NCBI GenBank assembly: GCA_024742695.1
Contig: JANSXY010000002.1
Coordinates: 243,565 to 307,564 of the forward strand
Direction: 5' to 3'
DNA from: Paracoccaceae bacterium
Lineage (GTDB): Bacteria > Pseudomonadota > Alphaproteobacteria > Rhodobacterales > Rhodobacteraceae
DNA: 64,000 nucleotides
Shown here: one piece after another, positions 1 to 11,292 of the stretch
Layout of the letters: the number at the start of each line of letters is the position of its first letter
Position numbering within the stretch: the first letter of the stretch is position 1
Program-made: the position numbers and the translations under genes
Notes under the pieces: model-generated
Told to the model about the DNA's origin: nothing
Database searches by the model: none
The model's input: only the letters and a program-made list of their open reading frames with translations

Positions 1-2
1 TC

Positions 3-353
3 GCGGCGGTGGACGAGGTCTGGACGATGACCTCGACGCTGGGATTCGAGGCGCTGATCCGCGGCAAACCCGTCACCTGCCTCGGCGCGCCGTTCTACGC
101 CGGCTGGGGGCTGACGCGCGACCTTGGGCCGGTGCCGGCGCGGCGGCAGGCCCGGCCCGGCCTCGCCGCCTTCGTCCATGCCGCGCTGATCGCCTATCCG
201 CGCTACCGCGATCCGGTCAGCGGCCTGCCCTGCCCGGCCGAGGTGGTGGCGGAGCGGCTGGCCGAGGGGCCGGTGCCGGCGCCGGGGCCGGGCCTTCGGC
301 TTTTGTCGAAGGCGCAGGGCGCGCTGGCCGGCTGGGCCTGGGTCTGGCGCTAG
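3..353 (+). CDS. Capsular polysaccharide export protein KpsC-like, C-terminal end (partial)
   Basis: This is the last 116 residues of a gene that begins before the window. The stretch [19 protein letters not shown], followed by [11 protein letters not shown], is characteristic of the KpsC/LipB capsule family, whose members add the Kdo linker that anchors capsular polysaccharide to lipid (family knowledge). The C-terminus is rich in Ala, Pro and Gly. It converges on ribD: the two stop codons share 4 bases (350-353). It agrees with the surface-glycan genes further along, but it belongs to a different locus. The missing N-terminus prevents a firmer assignment. Confidence 0.75.
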   Translation, partial: AAVDEVWTMTSTLGFEALIRGKPVTCLGAPFYAGWGLTRDLGPVPARRQARPGLAAFVHAALIAYPRYRDPVSGLPCPAEVVAERLAEGPVPAPGPGLRLLSKAQGALAGWAWVWR

Positions 354-1447
354 CCGCGCCGCCAGCGCGCCATCACGTCGCCACCGACCGGCACCACAGC
401 GTCCAGAACGAAACGCGGCGCGGCGTCCAGCCGGGCCAGCGCCAGCGGGCCGATCGCCGGCCGGCCCTCGGCCCCCAGCGCGAGACCGGCCGTGAAACTC
501 ACCATCTCGTCGACCAGGTCCGCCGCCAGAAGCGCCGCGGCCAGCTGCCCGCCGCCCTCGCAGAACACCCGCGTCAGCCCCGCCGCGCCCAGCGCCGCCA
601 GCATCGCCGCCGGGTCCAGCCCGCCGGGCGCCTCGGCCACCTCGATCGGCCGCGCGCCGCGCGCCGCCCAGCCCTGCCGCCGCGCCGGCGGCGCCCCGGC
701 CCCGTGCAGAAGCCACAGCGGCGCATCGGGAACCGAGGCGGCGAGCGCGCCCTGCTCCGGCAAGTCCAGCCCGCGCGCGGCGATCACCCGCACCGGCTGA
801 CGGGCCGCCCCCATATCGCGCACCGTCAGCCGCGGATCGTCGGCCCGCGCGGTGCCGCCGCCGACCAGCACCGCGTCATGGGCCATCCGCAGGGCATGCA
901 CCGCGCGCCGCGCCGCCGGCCCGGTGATCCAGCGGCTTTCGCCGGCGGCGGTGGCGATCCGGCCATCGAGGCTGGTGGCCAGTTTCAGCGTGACGATCGG
1001 CCGGCCCCGCGTGACCCGGGCGACGAAGCCCGCCTGCAGCCGCCGCGCCTGCGGTTCCAGCACGCCCTCGGTCACCTCGATGCCGGCGGCGCGCAGCCTC
1101 GCATGGCCGCGCCCGGCGGTACGGGGATCGGGGTCTTCCATCGCGGTGACGACGCGGGCCACGCCAGCCGCCGCCAGAGCCTCGGCGCAGGGCGGGGTTT
1201 GCCCGTGATGGGCGCAGGGTTCGAGGCTGACATAGGCGGTGGCGCCCCGCGCGGCCGCGCCGGCGCGGGCCAGCGCCTCGGTCTCGGCATGCGGGCGCCC
1301 CCCCGGCCGCGGCCAGCCGCGGCCGAGGATCACGCCATCCTTCACGATCACGCAGCCCACCGCCGGGTTCGGCCAGACCTGGCCCAGCCCGCGCGCGCCC
1401 AGGTGCAGCGCCAGCGCCATGAACCGCGCGTCGGCCGCCCGGCTCAC
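350..1447 (-). CDS. ribD: Bifunctional riboflavin biosynthesis deaminase/reductase RibD
   Basis: RibD deaminates 2,5-diamino-6-ribosylamino-4(3H)-pyrimidinone 5'-phosphate and then reduces the ribose side chain, two early steps of riboflavin synthesis in the cytoplasm. The N-terminal deaminase domain shows the zinc-site signature HAE at residues 53-55 and [11 protein letters not shown] at 77-87. The reductase domain starts near residue 150 ([13 protein letters not shown], then SRWITG). The 365-residue length is normal for the fused enzyme. The start codon overlaps the nrdR stop by 4 bases, so the two are co-transcribed. The nrdR-ribD order is common in Rhodobacterales. Confidence 0.95.
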   Translation of the reverse strand: MSRAADARFMALALHLGARGLGQVWPNPAVGCVIVKDGVILGRGWPRPGGRPHAETEALARAGAAARGATAYVSLEPCAHHGQTPPCAEALAAAGVARVVTAMEDPDPRTAGRGHARLRAAGIEVTEGVLEPQARRLQAGFVARVTRGRPIVTLKLATSLDGRIATAAGESRWITGPAARRAVHALRMAHDAVLVGGGTARADDPRLTVRDMGAARQPVRVIAARGLDLPEQGALAASVPDAPLWLLHGAGAPPARRQGWAARGARPIEVAEAPGGLDPAAMLAALGAAGLTRVFCEGGGQLAAALLAADLVDEMVSFTAGLALGAEGRPAIGPLALARLDAAPRFVLDAVVPVGGDVMARWRRG

Positions 1448-1911
1448 TCCTCGGGCGCGACCTGGGGCCGCAGTTCCTGCACGAAGCGGTCGAAATCGTC
1501 GGCGGCCTGGAAATTCTTGTAGACGCTGGCGAAGCGCACATAGGCCACGGTGTCGATCCGCGCCAGCGTCTCCATCACGATCTCGCCGATCACCTTGGAG
1601 GGGATATCGGTCTCGCCCATGCTTTCCAGCCGCCGCACGATGCCGGAAATCATCTGGTCGATCCGCTCGGGATCGATCGGGCGTTTCTGCATCGCGATGC
1701 GGATCGAGCGTTCAAGCTTGCCACGATCGAAATCCTCGCGCTTGCCCGAGGTCTTGACGACGACGAGATCGCGCAGTTGCACCCGTTCGTAGGTGGTGAA
1801 ACGGCCGCCGCAGGCCGGGCAGAACCGCCGCCGCCGGATCGCGACATGATCCTCCGCCGGGCGGGAATCCTTCACCTGGGTATCGATATTGCCGCAAAAC
1901 GGGCAGCGCAT
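1444..1911 (-). CDS. nrdR: Transcriptional repressor NrdR
   Basis: NrdR is a zinc-ribbon/ATP-cone repressor of ribonucleotide reductase genes that senses nucleotide status. The zinc ribbon is complete: Cys3, Cys6, Cys31 and Cys34 in MRCPFCGN and [11 protein letters not shown]. The ATP-cone follows (residues about 46-136: [17 protein letters not shown], then [16 protein letters not shown]). The 155-residue length is normal. It is the first gene of the nrdR-ribD pair. The upstream 370 bp contain no gene but several hairpins. Confidence 0.97.
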   Translation of the reverse strand: MRCPFCGNIDTQVKDSRPAEDHVAIRRRRFCPACGGRFTTYERVQLRDLVVVKTSGKREDFDRGKLERSIRIAMQKRPIDPERIDQMISGIVRRLESMGETDIPSKVIGEIVMETLARIDTVAYVRFASVYKNFQAADDFDRFVQELRPQVAPEE

Positions 1912-2281
1912 GGCCTCTCCCTCGGGGTTCTTCCGGTTTTGTCCACAGGCACTATAGGGGCGCCCCGATGGCTTGGGTAGGCCCCGGTTCGCGCCCCCAG
2001 ATGCAGGGCCGAAGGGTGTGGCGGGAAGGACTCAGGCAGGCGTGGGGCGCGGCGGGAAAGCGACCGTCCAGTGGACGGTCGCCCGCCGCGATTGCCCGGC
2101 GCCGGACGGCGGCGGGCAAGGGGCGCGCCGTTCGCCTGTCGGCCGAAGCACGGGAAGTGCCCGCCCCGGTGGGCGCGATAGCGCCCGCCGCCCGGGGGGC
2201 GGGCGCTGCCCGTGCGCGGGGCGCACGGGCCGGGTGCGGGGCAGCGACAACGCGAAGCGCGCGGCGATGGCCGCGCGCCGG
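1912..2281. other. Gene-free block dense with perfect hairpins
   Basis: I see no convincing gene here. The block lies upstream of nrdR and downstream of the 3' end of the unknown 216-residue gene. It holds at least four strong inverted repeats: 2049-2089 (listed separately), 2171-2186 (GGGCGC, loop GATA, GCGCCC), 2208-2230 (10-bp stem GCCCGTGCGC, 3-nt loop) and 2257-2278 (9-bp stem GCGCGCGGC, loop GATG). The self-complementary CCGGCGCCGG lies at 2096-2105. The repeats could be a terminator cluster, a REP-like element or a structured RNA. The sequence alone does not decide. Confidence 0.6.
2049..2089. repeat. Long bulged hairpin
   Basis: The arm GCGGCGGG (2049-2056) pairs with CCCGCCGC (2082-2089). 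Inside, CGACCGTCCA (2061-2070) pairs with TGGACGGTCG (2072-2081) around a single unpaired base. An AAAG bulge (2057-2060) sits on one side. The 18 base pairs make this the strongest hairpin of the block. No U-tract follows on either strand, so a simple intrinsic terminator is not obvious. Confidence 0.6.
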
Positions 2282-2932
2282 TCAGCAGAGGTTCCGCACG
2301 TGCGGATGCGAATGATGCAAGAACGGGCTCAGCCGATGCCGCGACGGCAGCCCCAACGCGTAGTCGGCGAGCCGAAATGCTGCGTCCCACGTCTCCCGCA
2401 GGGCCGGCCCGCCGATGCCCGGTGTTTCGTCGCCAAGAAAGGACACGAACAGCAGATGGGCATTCACGCCGCTTTGGCGCAACCACCAAAGGTGGGCCAA
2501 CCGATTTGCATATTGGTAGAAGACCTTGGTCCACTCCGCACGCTGGTTACAGCCAAGATCGGCCTGAACCCCGGCAAAGGCCGCCCGGATCACCTTGAGC
2601 GATGTGTCGGAGGCCTGCGACGGGTCCGTCATGAACTCCCGCACATGGGCCTTGGCCTCGACCAGAACGACGCCATCCTCAAGCCGGCCCAGACCGTCCC
2701 ACTGCGGTCCGCCGCGCGGCCAGAAAGCGGCGAGGTCAGCGCCAAGATGTCCCAGGCCGAGAACATCAAGAAACGACCGGTCCCGGTACTCCGCAAAGTC
2801 ATCGGCACGGAGGGGGGATGCCCAGTCTATCGACCCGAGGGTGGCTGGCATCAGTAGATCGGGTCGTCTTTCGACGGCCCTTTGAAGCCACATCAGGCTG
2901 CCCTTGGTTCCCTCAGGCTGCGGACTGCGCAT
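2282..2932 (-). CDS. Unknown protein with a PD-(D/E)XK nuclease-like motif
   Basis: This 216-residue protein is not assigned to a named family. The centre reads WDGLGRLEDGVVLVEAKAHV: an Asp, a short spacer, a hydrophobic strand and Glu-Ala-Lys. That is the layout of the PD-(D/E)XK nuclease core (restriction enzymes, YraN and others). The C-terminal half (TKVFYQYANRLAHLWWL, then VNAHLLFVSFL) looks helical and aromatic-rich. Met14 (at 2893) is an alternative start. It lies 15 bp downstream of the 132-residue gene and is probably co-transcribed with it. Its 3' end abuts the hairpin block. Nuclease activity is an inference from one motif. Confidence 0.6.
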   Translation of the reverse strand: MRSPQPEGTKGSLMWLQRAVERRPDLLMPATLGSIDWASPLRADDFAEYRDRSFLDVLGLGHLGADLAAFWPRGGPQWDGLGRLEDGVVLVEAKAHVREFMTDPSQASDTSLKVIRAAFAGVQADLGCNQRAEWTKVFYQYANRLAHLWWLRQSGVNAHLLFVSFLGDETPGIGGPALRETWDAAFRLADYALGLPSRHRLSPFLHHSHPHVRNLC

Positions 2933-2947
2933 GATGGCCCGGCCTTT

Positions 2948-3346
2948 TCAGCAGCGCGTCGCGCGAACGTAACGCAGGACAACGGCCGCCTCCGCCGGCG
3001 TCCGGAGACGAAGGACCGACTCCAGCCTGTCGGGGTGCGTGGCGCCCGACCGTTCCAGATCGGCGAAAGCCCCGTGCAGACCCGGCCAGTCGAAGATGCC
3101 GTCGCGAAACCCCGGCCAGCGAAAATACCACAGGAGCCAACGGTTATTGGCCACGACGGCGAAGTAGCTGACCCGGCCAGAGGAGACGTGCAGCGCCTTC
3201 TTTTGGCCACCGACGTTCGGGCGGAGCCGAAAGCGCCCCATCCCGGCGAGCCCGGTCATGAGAACATCGAAGGCGTCGCGCACTTCCGGCAAGCGTATGC
3301 GCGCAGCCAGATCATCATGCGCCTTTCGGCTCAGGGTCGGTTCCAC
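2948..3346 (-). CDS. Unknown 132-residue protein, first gene of a two-gene unit
   Basis: No family is recognised. The frame opens with GTG at 3346 (VEPTLSRKAHDDL) and has no clear ribosome-binding site, so the start is uncertain. The middle is rich in aromatic and basic residues (RFRLRPNVGGQKKALHVSS, then WLLWYFRWPGF). The C-terminal third looks helical. There is no signal peptide and no membrane segment. It precedes the nuclease-like gene by 15 bp on the same strand. It may be a partner or specificity factor for it, but nothing in the sequence proves this. Confidence 0.55.
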   Translation of the reverse strand: MEPTLSRKAHDDLAARIRLPEVRDAFDVLMTGLAGMGRFRLRPNVGGQKKALHVSSGRVSYFAVVANNRWLLWYFRWPGFRDGIFDWPGLHGAFADLERSGATHPDRLESVLRLRTPAEAAVVLRYVRATRC

Positions 3347-3390
3347 GATTACAATTCAACCACTTAACAAGACCGGTTCCGGCCTACGAG

Positions 3391-5376
<1,986 letters not shown>

Positions 5377-5482
5377 GGGGTTCCTCGGTCGGCGGGGGGC
5401 GGCACGGGATGATTCGGCGCCGTGCGAATCACCCTTCTTGTAGCGAATCAATAGCGCGAATCACAGCGAGGGAAAGCGCGGC

Positions 5483-7438
5483 TCATCCTTTCTTCTTTTC
5501 CCAGACCCGCGCTTCGATCAGCCGGTCCAGAAAGCCCGACAGGGCGTCGCGGTCCTCGCCCATGTCGGATGTGTCGTCAAGGCGCGCATGTTCGGCGCGC
5601 TGTCGGGCAGCGGCGGCCTGGCCCAGACGCCAGGTCAGCGCCTCGTCCTCGGCGGCGGGGAAAGCCTCGATCGCGTCCTCCAGTTCGGCCTCGGCGCCGC
5701 GGCGGGCGGCCAGCCGGGCCAGTTCCTCGGCCAGGCAGGCGCGGGCCAGCGCGGCATCGCCGCCCCGGCGCACCGGCGGGGCCACCGCGACATGGGGAAC
5801 CGCCAGCACCCTGTCAAGGGCGGCGCGCGCCTGCGGATCGGGCTCGGCCCCGGTCGCGGCCTGCACCAGCAACGCGTCGCGCAGCCGCGCCAGCTCGGGG
5901 TCGCGGATCTCGGCGCGGTCCAGTTCCGCCTCGAATTCCGAAACGAGGCCGGGATGCGCGGCGCAGATCGCCACGATGATCGACTCGCGCAATTGCTCCT
6001 CGGCCTGCGGGCCGGCAGTGGCCAGAAGCGAACTGCGGGTGCCGGGCAGCGGCGCCGCCGGCCGGACGAAGCCTCGGCCCCGCCGCGCCGATCCCGGCCA
6101 GGGCCCGCCCCCCGGCCCGGCCCCCGGCCCGGCGCCCGCCGCCGGGCCGCCGCCGTAGCCGAACAGCGCCGCGCGCAAACGCCGGATTTCCTCGCCGTAA
6201 TGGGCCTTCAGGCCCGGATCGCCGATCCGCCCCAGCGCCGCCCGTAGCGCGCGGTCGAGCGCGGCGCGCCGCTCGGGGCTGTCGAAAACCTTGCCGTCCG
6301 TCTCGCGCCGCCACAGCAGGGCCACCAGCGGCTCCGCCGCGTCCAGCACCGCTTGCATCGCCGCCGGGCCGCCCGCGCGGATCAGGTCGTCGGGATCCTG
6401 CCCGCCGGGCATCAGGGCGAAGCGCAGCGACCGGTCCGGCGCGATCAGCGGCAAGGCCAGATCGACCAGCCGCAGCGCCGCGCGCAGGCCCGCCGCATCG
6501 CCGTCCAGCGCCACCACCGGCTCGGGGTGAATGCGCCACAGAAGCTGCAACTGATCCTCGGTGATCGCGGTGCCGAGCGGCGCTACCGCGCCGCCGAAGC
6601 CGGCCTGCACCAGCGCGATCACGTCCATGTAGCCCTCGGCCACGATCAGCGGCTTGCCCTTGCCCGCCGCCTCGCGCGCGGGGCCGTGGTTGTAAAGGCT
6701 GCGGCCCTTGTCGAAAAGCTCGGTTTCCGGGCTGTTGAGGTACTTCGCCCGCGCGTTCGGGTCCATCGCCCGGCCGCCAAGACCGATGCAGCGGCCGCGC
6801 GCGTCGCGGATCGGAAAGATGATCCGGCCGCGGAACCGGTCATAGGGCGCGCCGCCATCGTCCGGTTTCGCGCAAAGCCCGGCATCGACGACCAGATCGG
6901 CGGCGATGCCCTTGGCCGTCAGCGCCTGGAACAGCCCCTGTCGCGCGTCGGGTGCAAAGCCGATCTCGAACCGGTCGAGCGCGGCGGCATCCAGCTTGCG
7001 CCGGTCCAGGTAGGCGCGCGCCTCGGCGGCCTGCCCGGTCTTCAGCTGCATCCGGTAGTGGCGGACGGCGGCCTCCATCACCTCGGCCAGTTCCGCGCGC
7101 CGGTCGCGCCTTTCCTGCGCCTTCGGATCGCGCGCGGGCATCTGCATCCCGGCCTCGCGGGCGAGGATTTCCACCGCCTCCATGAAGCCGACGTTCTCGG
7201 TGTCCTTGACGAAGCCGATGGCGTCGCCCTTCGCATGGCAGCCGAAGCAGTAGTAGAACCCCTTGCGATCGTCGACATGGAAGCTTGCCGTCTTTTCCTG
7301 GTGGAACGGGCACGGCGCCCACATGTCGCCCTTGCCGGGGTTCGACTTGCGCGTCTCCCATGTCACCTTGCGGCCCACGACCTGGGCCAGCGAGATGCGG
7401 TTTCTCAGTTCGTCGAGGAAGCCGGGGGGCAGACTCAT
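5483..7438 (-). CDS. dnaG: DNA primase DnaG
   Basis: DnaG makes RNA primers at the replication fork. The N-terminal CHC2 zinc finger has Cys43, His46, Cys64 and Cys67 (CPFHQEK, YYCFGCHAKGD). The TOPRIM catalytic core lies at about residues 260-330 (IVAEGYMDVIAL, then ALDGDAAG). A Gly/Ala/Pro-rich linker near residue 430 leads to the C-terminal helicase-binding region, which is poorly conserved, as usual. The length of 651 residues is normal. The gene precedes rpoD. Confidence 0.97.
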   Translation of the reverse strand: MSLPPGFLDELRNRISLAQVVGRKVTWETRKSNPGKGDMWAPCPFHQEKTASFHVDDRKGFYYCFGCHAKGDAIGFVKDTENVGFMEAVEILAREAGMQMPARDPKAQERRDRRAELAEVMEAAVRHYRMQLKTGQAAEARAYLDRRKLDAAALDRFEIGFAPDARQGLFQALTAKGIAADLVVDAGLCAKPDDGGAPYDRFRGRIIFPIRDARGRCIGLGGRAMDPNARAKYLNSPETELFDKGRSLYNHGPAREAAGKGKPLIVAEGYMDVIALVQAGFGGAVAPLGTAITEDQLQLLWRIHPEPVVALDGDAAGLRAALRLVDLALPLIAPDRSLRFALMPGGQDPDDLIRAGGPAAMQAVLDAAEPLVALLWRRETDGKVFDSPERRAALDRALRAALGRIGDPGLKAHYGEEIRRLRAALFGYGGGPAAGAGPGAGPGGGPWPGSARRGRGFVRPAAPLPGTRSSLLATAGPQAEEQLRESIIVAICAAHPGLVSEFEAELDRAEIRDPELARLRDALLVQAATGAEPDPQARAALDRVLAVPHVAVAPPVRRGGDAALARACLAEELARLAARRGAEAELEDAIEAFPAAEDEALTWRLGQAAAARQRAEHARLDDTSDMGEDRDALSGFLDRLIEARVWEKKKG

Positions 7439-7494
7439 GGCTTCAATATCGGCCGCGCCGCGCGCCGCGGCAAGGCCCGCCGGTCAACCGCCCG

Positions 7495-8040
7495 TCAACC
7501 GCGCGCCGCGACCGCCGTCATCGCAACGTCCAGCTCGTGCACGGCATGGGCGGCCATCGAGCGGAACGTCATCAATTCGAACTCGGCGGCGGCGGTGCGA
7601 CGGATCACCAGCGGCATGTGGCCCAAGAGCGTGCGCGCCACCGCGCCGGTGCGAAACCCGGTGGCCGCGCGCAGATCGATCGGCACCAGACGCGCCAGCA
7701 CCGCCTCGGCCGCCGGGCCGGCCAGCCGCAGCACCACCCAGGCGTCGGACTGGTCGGTCAGCGCCGCGATCCCGGCCAGGCCATCGGGCGGCTCGGCGCC
7801 GATCAGGAACGCCTGGCCGCGCCCCGTCCAGACACAGGCCGCCGCGCCCTTCGTCACCGACCGGTTCGGGCCGGGCAGCCCCAACCCCAGCGCCTTGAGC
7901 GCCGAGGCCACGGCGCGATCCTTGCCGCCATAGGGCATGATCGCGGTGATCGGGCCGGGCAGAACCTCGGTCAGCACCGCGTCGCCCCGGCTGAGCGGGG
8001 TCAGCCCCGCGGCGGGGGTCTTCTCGATCAGGCTAGCCAC
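7495..8040 (-). CDS. soxG: Sarcosine oxidase gamma subunit
   Basis: This is the fourth subunit of heterotetrameric sarcosine oxidase, which turns sarcosine, tetrahydrofolate and O2 into glycine, 5,10-methylene-tetrahydrofolate and H2O2. The likely start is GTG at 8040 (VASLIEKTPAAG), overlapping the soxA stop by 8 bases. The upstream part of the open frame is a soxA shadow. The 181 residues match the family. Conserved-looking stretches include LPGPNRS, and VVLRLAGPAAEAVLARL, and a C-terminal FRSMAAHAVHEL. It is the last gene of soxB-D-A-G and lies 56 bp before dnaG. Confidence 0.93.
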   Translation of the reverse strand: MASLIEKTPAAGLTPLSRGDAVLTEVLPGPITAIMPYGGKDRAVASALKALGLGLPGPNRSVTKGAAACVWTGRGQAFLIGAEPPDGLAGIAALTDQSDAWVVLRLAGPAAEAVLARLVPIDLRAATGFRTGAVARTLLGHMPLVIRRTAAAEFELMTFRSMAAHAVHELDVAMTAVAARG

Positions 8041-10966
8041 GCGCGCGCCCTCCCTCGGGATCGTGGAACACCGGGCCGACAACCTCGCACAGGAAGTCCT
8101 GGCCGCGCAGGTGATCGACGAAGCGCACCATCTCGCCCAGCCGGGCGCGGCCGTTGCGCAGGAACCCCAGCCCGATCCAGCACCCCGCCACCGGCGACGG
8201 GCCGACCGAGGTGACATAGCCCTGGCTCGTCGCCGCGCTCACCTCCTCGCCCGGCGTGAACAGATGCGCCCCGGCCGACAGCCGCTTGTCGCCCTGCACC
8301 GGTTTCAGCCCGACAAGCTGTTCGCGCGCCTCGCCCGACAGGCCGGGCCGCTGGCTGGCGCCCTTGCCGATGAAATCCTTCTTCGTCGACATCATGCCCT
8401 GCAACCCGATGTCGAAGGCCGTGACCCGGCCGTGGATCTCGGCATGGGTGATGAACCCCTTCTCGATCCTGAGCACGTTCAGCGCCTCCATCCCGTAGGG
8501 CGCGCCGCCCAGCGCCTCGGCCCGCGCCGCCAGGTCGCGGAACAGCGCCTCGCCATGCCGCGACGGCACCGCCAGTTCATAGGCGTGTTCGCCCGAGAAC
8601 GAGATCCGGAACAGCCGCCCGGGCACTCCCATCACCGCGACCGCGCCGCAGCCCATGAACGGGAAGGCGGCCGGGTCGACCGGCGCGTCGAGCAGGCTGT
8701 CGAGCAACGCGCGCGACCGCGGCCCGGCGATGGCGAACTGCGCCCATTGCTCGGTGACGGAGATAAAGCGCACGTCCCAGTCCGGGCAATGCGCCTGGTG
8801 GACGAAATCGAGATGCCGCATCACCTGCCCCGCCGCGGCGGTGGTGGTGGTCATCAGGTAGTGGTGTTCGCCCAGCCGCGCGGTGGTGCCGTCGTCCAGC
8901 ACCATGCCGTCCTCGCGCAGCATCAGGCCGTAGCGCACGCGACCCACCGGCAGGGTCGAGAAGGTGTTGGTATAGACGAGGTCGAGGAACCGGCCGGCAT
9001 CCGGCCCCTGGATGTCGATCTTGCCGAGGGTGGAGACATCGCAGACCCCGACCGCCTCGCGCACCGCCAGAACCTCGCGCCGGCAGGGCTCTTCCCAGCC
9101 CTCCTCGCCCGGCAGCGGGAAGTAGGAGGGGCGATACCAAAGCCCCGCCTCGATCATCGGCGCGCCGCGGGCCACGCTGGCGCCGTGCGAGGTGGTCAGC
9201 CGCCGCGGGGCGAAGCCCATGCCCTGCGCCCCGGCGCCCAGCGCGGCGATCGACACCGGCGTATAGGGCGGGCGGAAGGTCGTCGTCCCGGTCTGGGGAA
9301 TGCCACGGCCGGTCGCATCGGCGAGGATCGCCAGCGCGCCGACGTTGGAATTCTTGCCCTGGTCGGGGGCCATGCCCTGCGTCGTGTAGCGCTTCATGTG
9401 TTCGACGGAGGTATAGGCCTCCTGCGCGGCCAGCCGCACGTCCTTGGTGGTCACGTCATTGGCGAGGTCGAGCCAGGCGCGGCCCGGTTCGCGCACCTCC
9501 CAGTAGGCCTGCACCCGCAGGGGCGCGTCCTCGGCCGCCGGCAGATCGAGCGCGACCGGCGCATGGCCCGTGGCCTCGGCCGCCTCGGCCCCGGCGCGCG
9601 CGCCATCGGCCATCGCCTGCGCGGTGGTGAACCGTCCCGCCGCCGCGCCGGCAGCGTCGAGGCCGGGCACCGCGCCCGGTTTCGGCACGAAGGCCGCGAT
9701 CTCGTCGCGCCATTCGGGACGGCCGCCCATGTGGCAGGTCAGGTGCAGCGTCGGGTTGAACCCGCCCGAGACCGCGAGGCAGTCGGTGGCGATGGTCTTG
9801 CGGCCATTGACCGTCTGGATCTCGATCGCCTTCAGTGCCTTGCGCCCGGTGGTGCCGACGATCCGCGCGCCGGGATAGACCGGGAAATCGCCGCCCGGCC
9901 GCGCATCCGCGCGCACGTCGATCACCCCCGCCACCTCGATCCCGGCGGCCACCAGATCGCGCGCCGTGCGATGCGCGTCGTCGTTGTTGCAAAACAGCGT
10001 GACCGCCTTGCCCGGCGCCACGCCCCAGCGGTTGAGATAGGCGCGCACCGCGCCGGCCAGCATCACGCCCGGCCGGTCGTTCATCGGGAAGGCGATCGGC
10101 CGCTCCAGCGCCCCGGCGGCCAGCACCGCGCGCTTCGCCACGATCCGCCAGAAACACTCGCGCGGCAGCGCAGCCGGCGCGTCGGCCAGATGCAGGCCGG
10201 TGCGTTCCACCGCGCCGTAGGTGCCGCCGTCATAGGCGCCCACGACCGCGGTGCGGGCCATCAGGCGCACGTTCTTCATCGCCGCGAGTTCGGCCAGCAC
10301 GCCGTCCACCCAAAGATGGCCGGGTTTGCCGTCGATCTCTTCCGTCTCGGCCAGCAGCCGTCCGCCCATCCGGCTGTCCTCGTCCGCCAGGATCACGTCG
10401 GCCCCGGCCCGTGCAGCGGCCAGCGCCGCCGCCAGCCCCGCCGGGCCGGCGCCGATCACGAGGACATCGCAGAAGGCGAAGGCCTTTTCATAGGCGTCGT
10501 CGTTCGTTTCCCCGGACAGCGCGCCCAGCCCGGCGGCGCGGCGGATCGCGGGTTCGTAAATCCGTTCCCAGAACGCGCGGGGCCACATGAAGGTCTTGTA
10601 GTAGAACCCCGCACCGAGGAACGGCGCGAAGAGATCGTTGACCGACAGAAGATCGAACCCGACCGAGGGCCAGCGGTTCTGGCTGCGCGCGTCGAGGCCC
10701 GAAAACAGTTCCTGCACCGTGGCGCGCACGTTCGGCACCTGTTTCGCGCCGCGCCCCAGCGTGACCAGCGCGTTCGGCTCTTCCGACCCGGCGGTGAACA
10801 CCCCGCGCGGGCGATGATACTTGAAACTGCGGCCGACCAGCCGCACGCCGTTGGCCAGCAGCGCCGAGGCCAGCGTGTCGCCGGCGAACCCTTCCAGTTC
10901 GCGCCCGTCGAAGCGAAAGCCCAGCCGCCGCGACCGGTCGATCAGCCCCCTGCCCTCGATCCTCAT
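8033..10966 (-). CDS. soxA: Sarcosine oxidase alpha subunit
   Basis: This is the large subunit, 977 residues from ATG at 10966 (MRIEGRGLIDRSRRLGF). That start overlaps the soxD stop by 4 bases. An N-terminal ferredoxin-like part is followed by a dinucleotide-binding motif (LVIGAGPAGLAAALAAA). The C-terminal 370 residues or so form a GcvT-like folate-binding domain (VGVCDVSTLGKIDIQGPDA). The folate domain takes up the one-carbon group produced by SoxB. Gene order and overlaps indicate one transcript with soxB, soxD and soxG. Confidence 0.97.
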   Translation of the reverse strand: MRIEGRGLIDRSRRLGFRFDGRELEGFAGDTLASALLANGVRLVGRSFKYHRPRGVFTAGSEEPNALVTLGRGAKQVPNVRATVQELFSGLDARSQNRWPSVGFDLLSVNDLFAPFLGAGFYYKTFMWPRAFWERIYEPAIRRAAGLGALSGETNDDAYEKAFAFCDVLVIGAGPAGLAAALAAARAGADVILADEDSRMGGRLLAETEEIDGKPGHLWVDGVLAELAAMKNVRLMARTAVVGAYDGGTYGAVERTGLHLADAPAALPRECFWRIVAKRAVLAAGALERPIAFPMNDRPGVMLAGAVRAYLNRWGVAPGKAVTLFCNNDDAHRTARDLVAAGIEVAGVIDVRADARPGGDFPVYPGARIVGTTGRKALKAIEIQTVNGRKTIATDCLAVSGGFNPTLHLTCHMGGRPEWRDEIAAFVPKPGAVPGLDAAGAAAGRFTTAQAMADGARAGAEAAEATGHAPVALDLPAAEDAPLRVQAYWEVREPGRAWLDLANDVTTKDVRLAAQEAYTSVEHMKRYTTQGMAPDQGKNSNVGALAILADATGRGIPQTGTTTFRPPYTPVSIAALGAGAQGMGFAPRRLTTSHGASVARGAPMIEAGLWYRPSYFPLPGEEGWEEPCRREVLAVREAVGVCDVSTLGKIDIQGPDAGRFLDLVYTNTFSTLPVGRVRYGLMLREDGMVLDDGTTARLGEHHYLMTTTTAAAGQVMRHLDFVHQAHCPDWDVRFISVTEQWAQFAIAGPRSRALLDSLLDAPVDPAAFPFMGCGAVAVMGVPGRLFRISFSGEHAYELAVPSRHGEALFRDLAARAEALGGAPYGMEALNVLRIEKGFITHAEIHGRVTAFDIGLQGMMSTKKDFIGKGASQRPGLSGEAREQLVGLKPVQGDKRLSAGAHLFTPGEEVSAATSQGYVTSVGPSPVAGCWIGLGFLRNGRARLGEMVRFVDHLRGQDFLCEVVGPVFHDPEGGRARG

Positions 10967-11232
10967 CGCTTCGCCCTCCGCCCGGCAACCAGTTCGGCGC
11001 CCAGCACCTCGTGCGTGACGGTGTCGCGTTCGACGACCAGCCAGGCGGCGCATCCCGCGTCGTGGTACCACAGGTCGCGGGTGACGCCGGCGGGATTGGC
11101 CCGGTTGTGCAGGTAATCGTCCCAGGCCGACGGATCGGCCCCCTCGCCGGGCCGGTCGAGGTAATCCTCGGCGCCGTAGTAGTAGAACTCGCGTCGGTCG
11201 CGCGCGCCGCAGATCGGGCAGGGTATCCGCAT
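10963..11232 (-). CDS. soxD: Sarcosine oxidase delta subunit
   Basis: This 89-residue zinc-binding subunit keeps the ligands known in the family: Cys5 and Cys8 (CPICG), His57 and Cys61 (WYHDAGC). The protein is complete, and its stop overlaps the soxA start (ATGA). It has a structural role inside the SoxBDAG complex. It follows soxB by 60 bp. Confidence 0.95.
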   Translation of the reverse strand: MRIPCPICGARDRREFYYYGAEDYLDRPGEGADPSAWDDYLHNRANPAGVTRDLWYHDAGCAAWLVVERDTVTHEVLGAELVAGRRAKR

Positions 11233-11292
11233 CGTGCTACTCCTTCGGCCGGGCTGGCGATCTTTCGGCGAAAAATCGGGGCATCGTCTTCC

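Noticed and set aside
1973..2857. 294-codon plus-strand ORF over the hairpin block and the nuclease-like gene
   Set aside because: No ribosome-binding site or motif, Arg/Gly/Pro-rich, and opposite to a frame with a more protein-like composition.
7937..11116. 1059-codon ORF opposite soxA/soxG
   Set aside because: It is antisense to conserved sarcosine oxidase subunits with fitting overlaps, and its composition (Arg, His, Gly, Ala) is that of a shadow frame.
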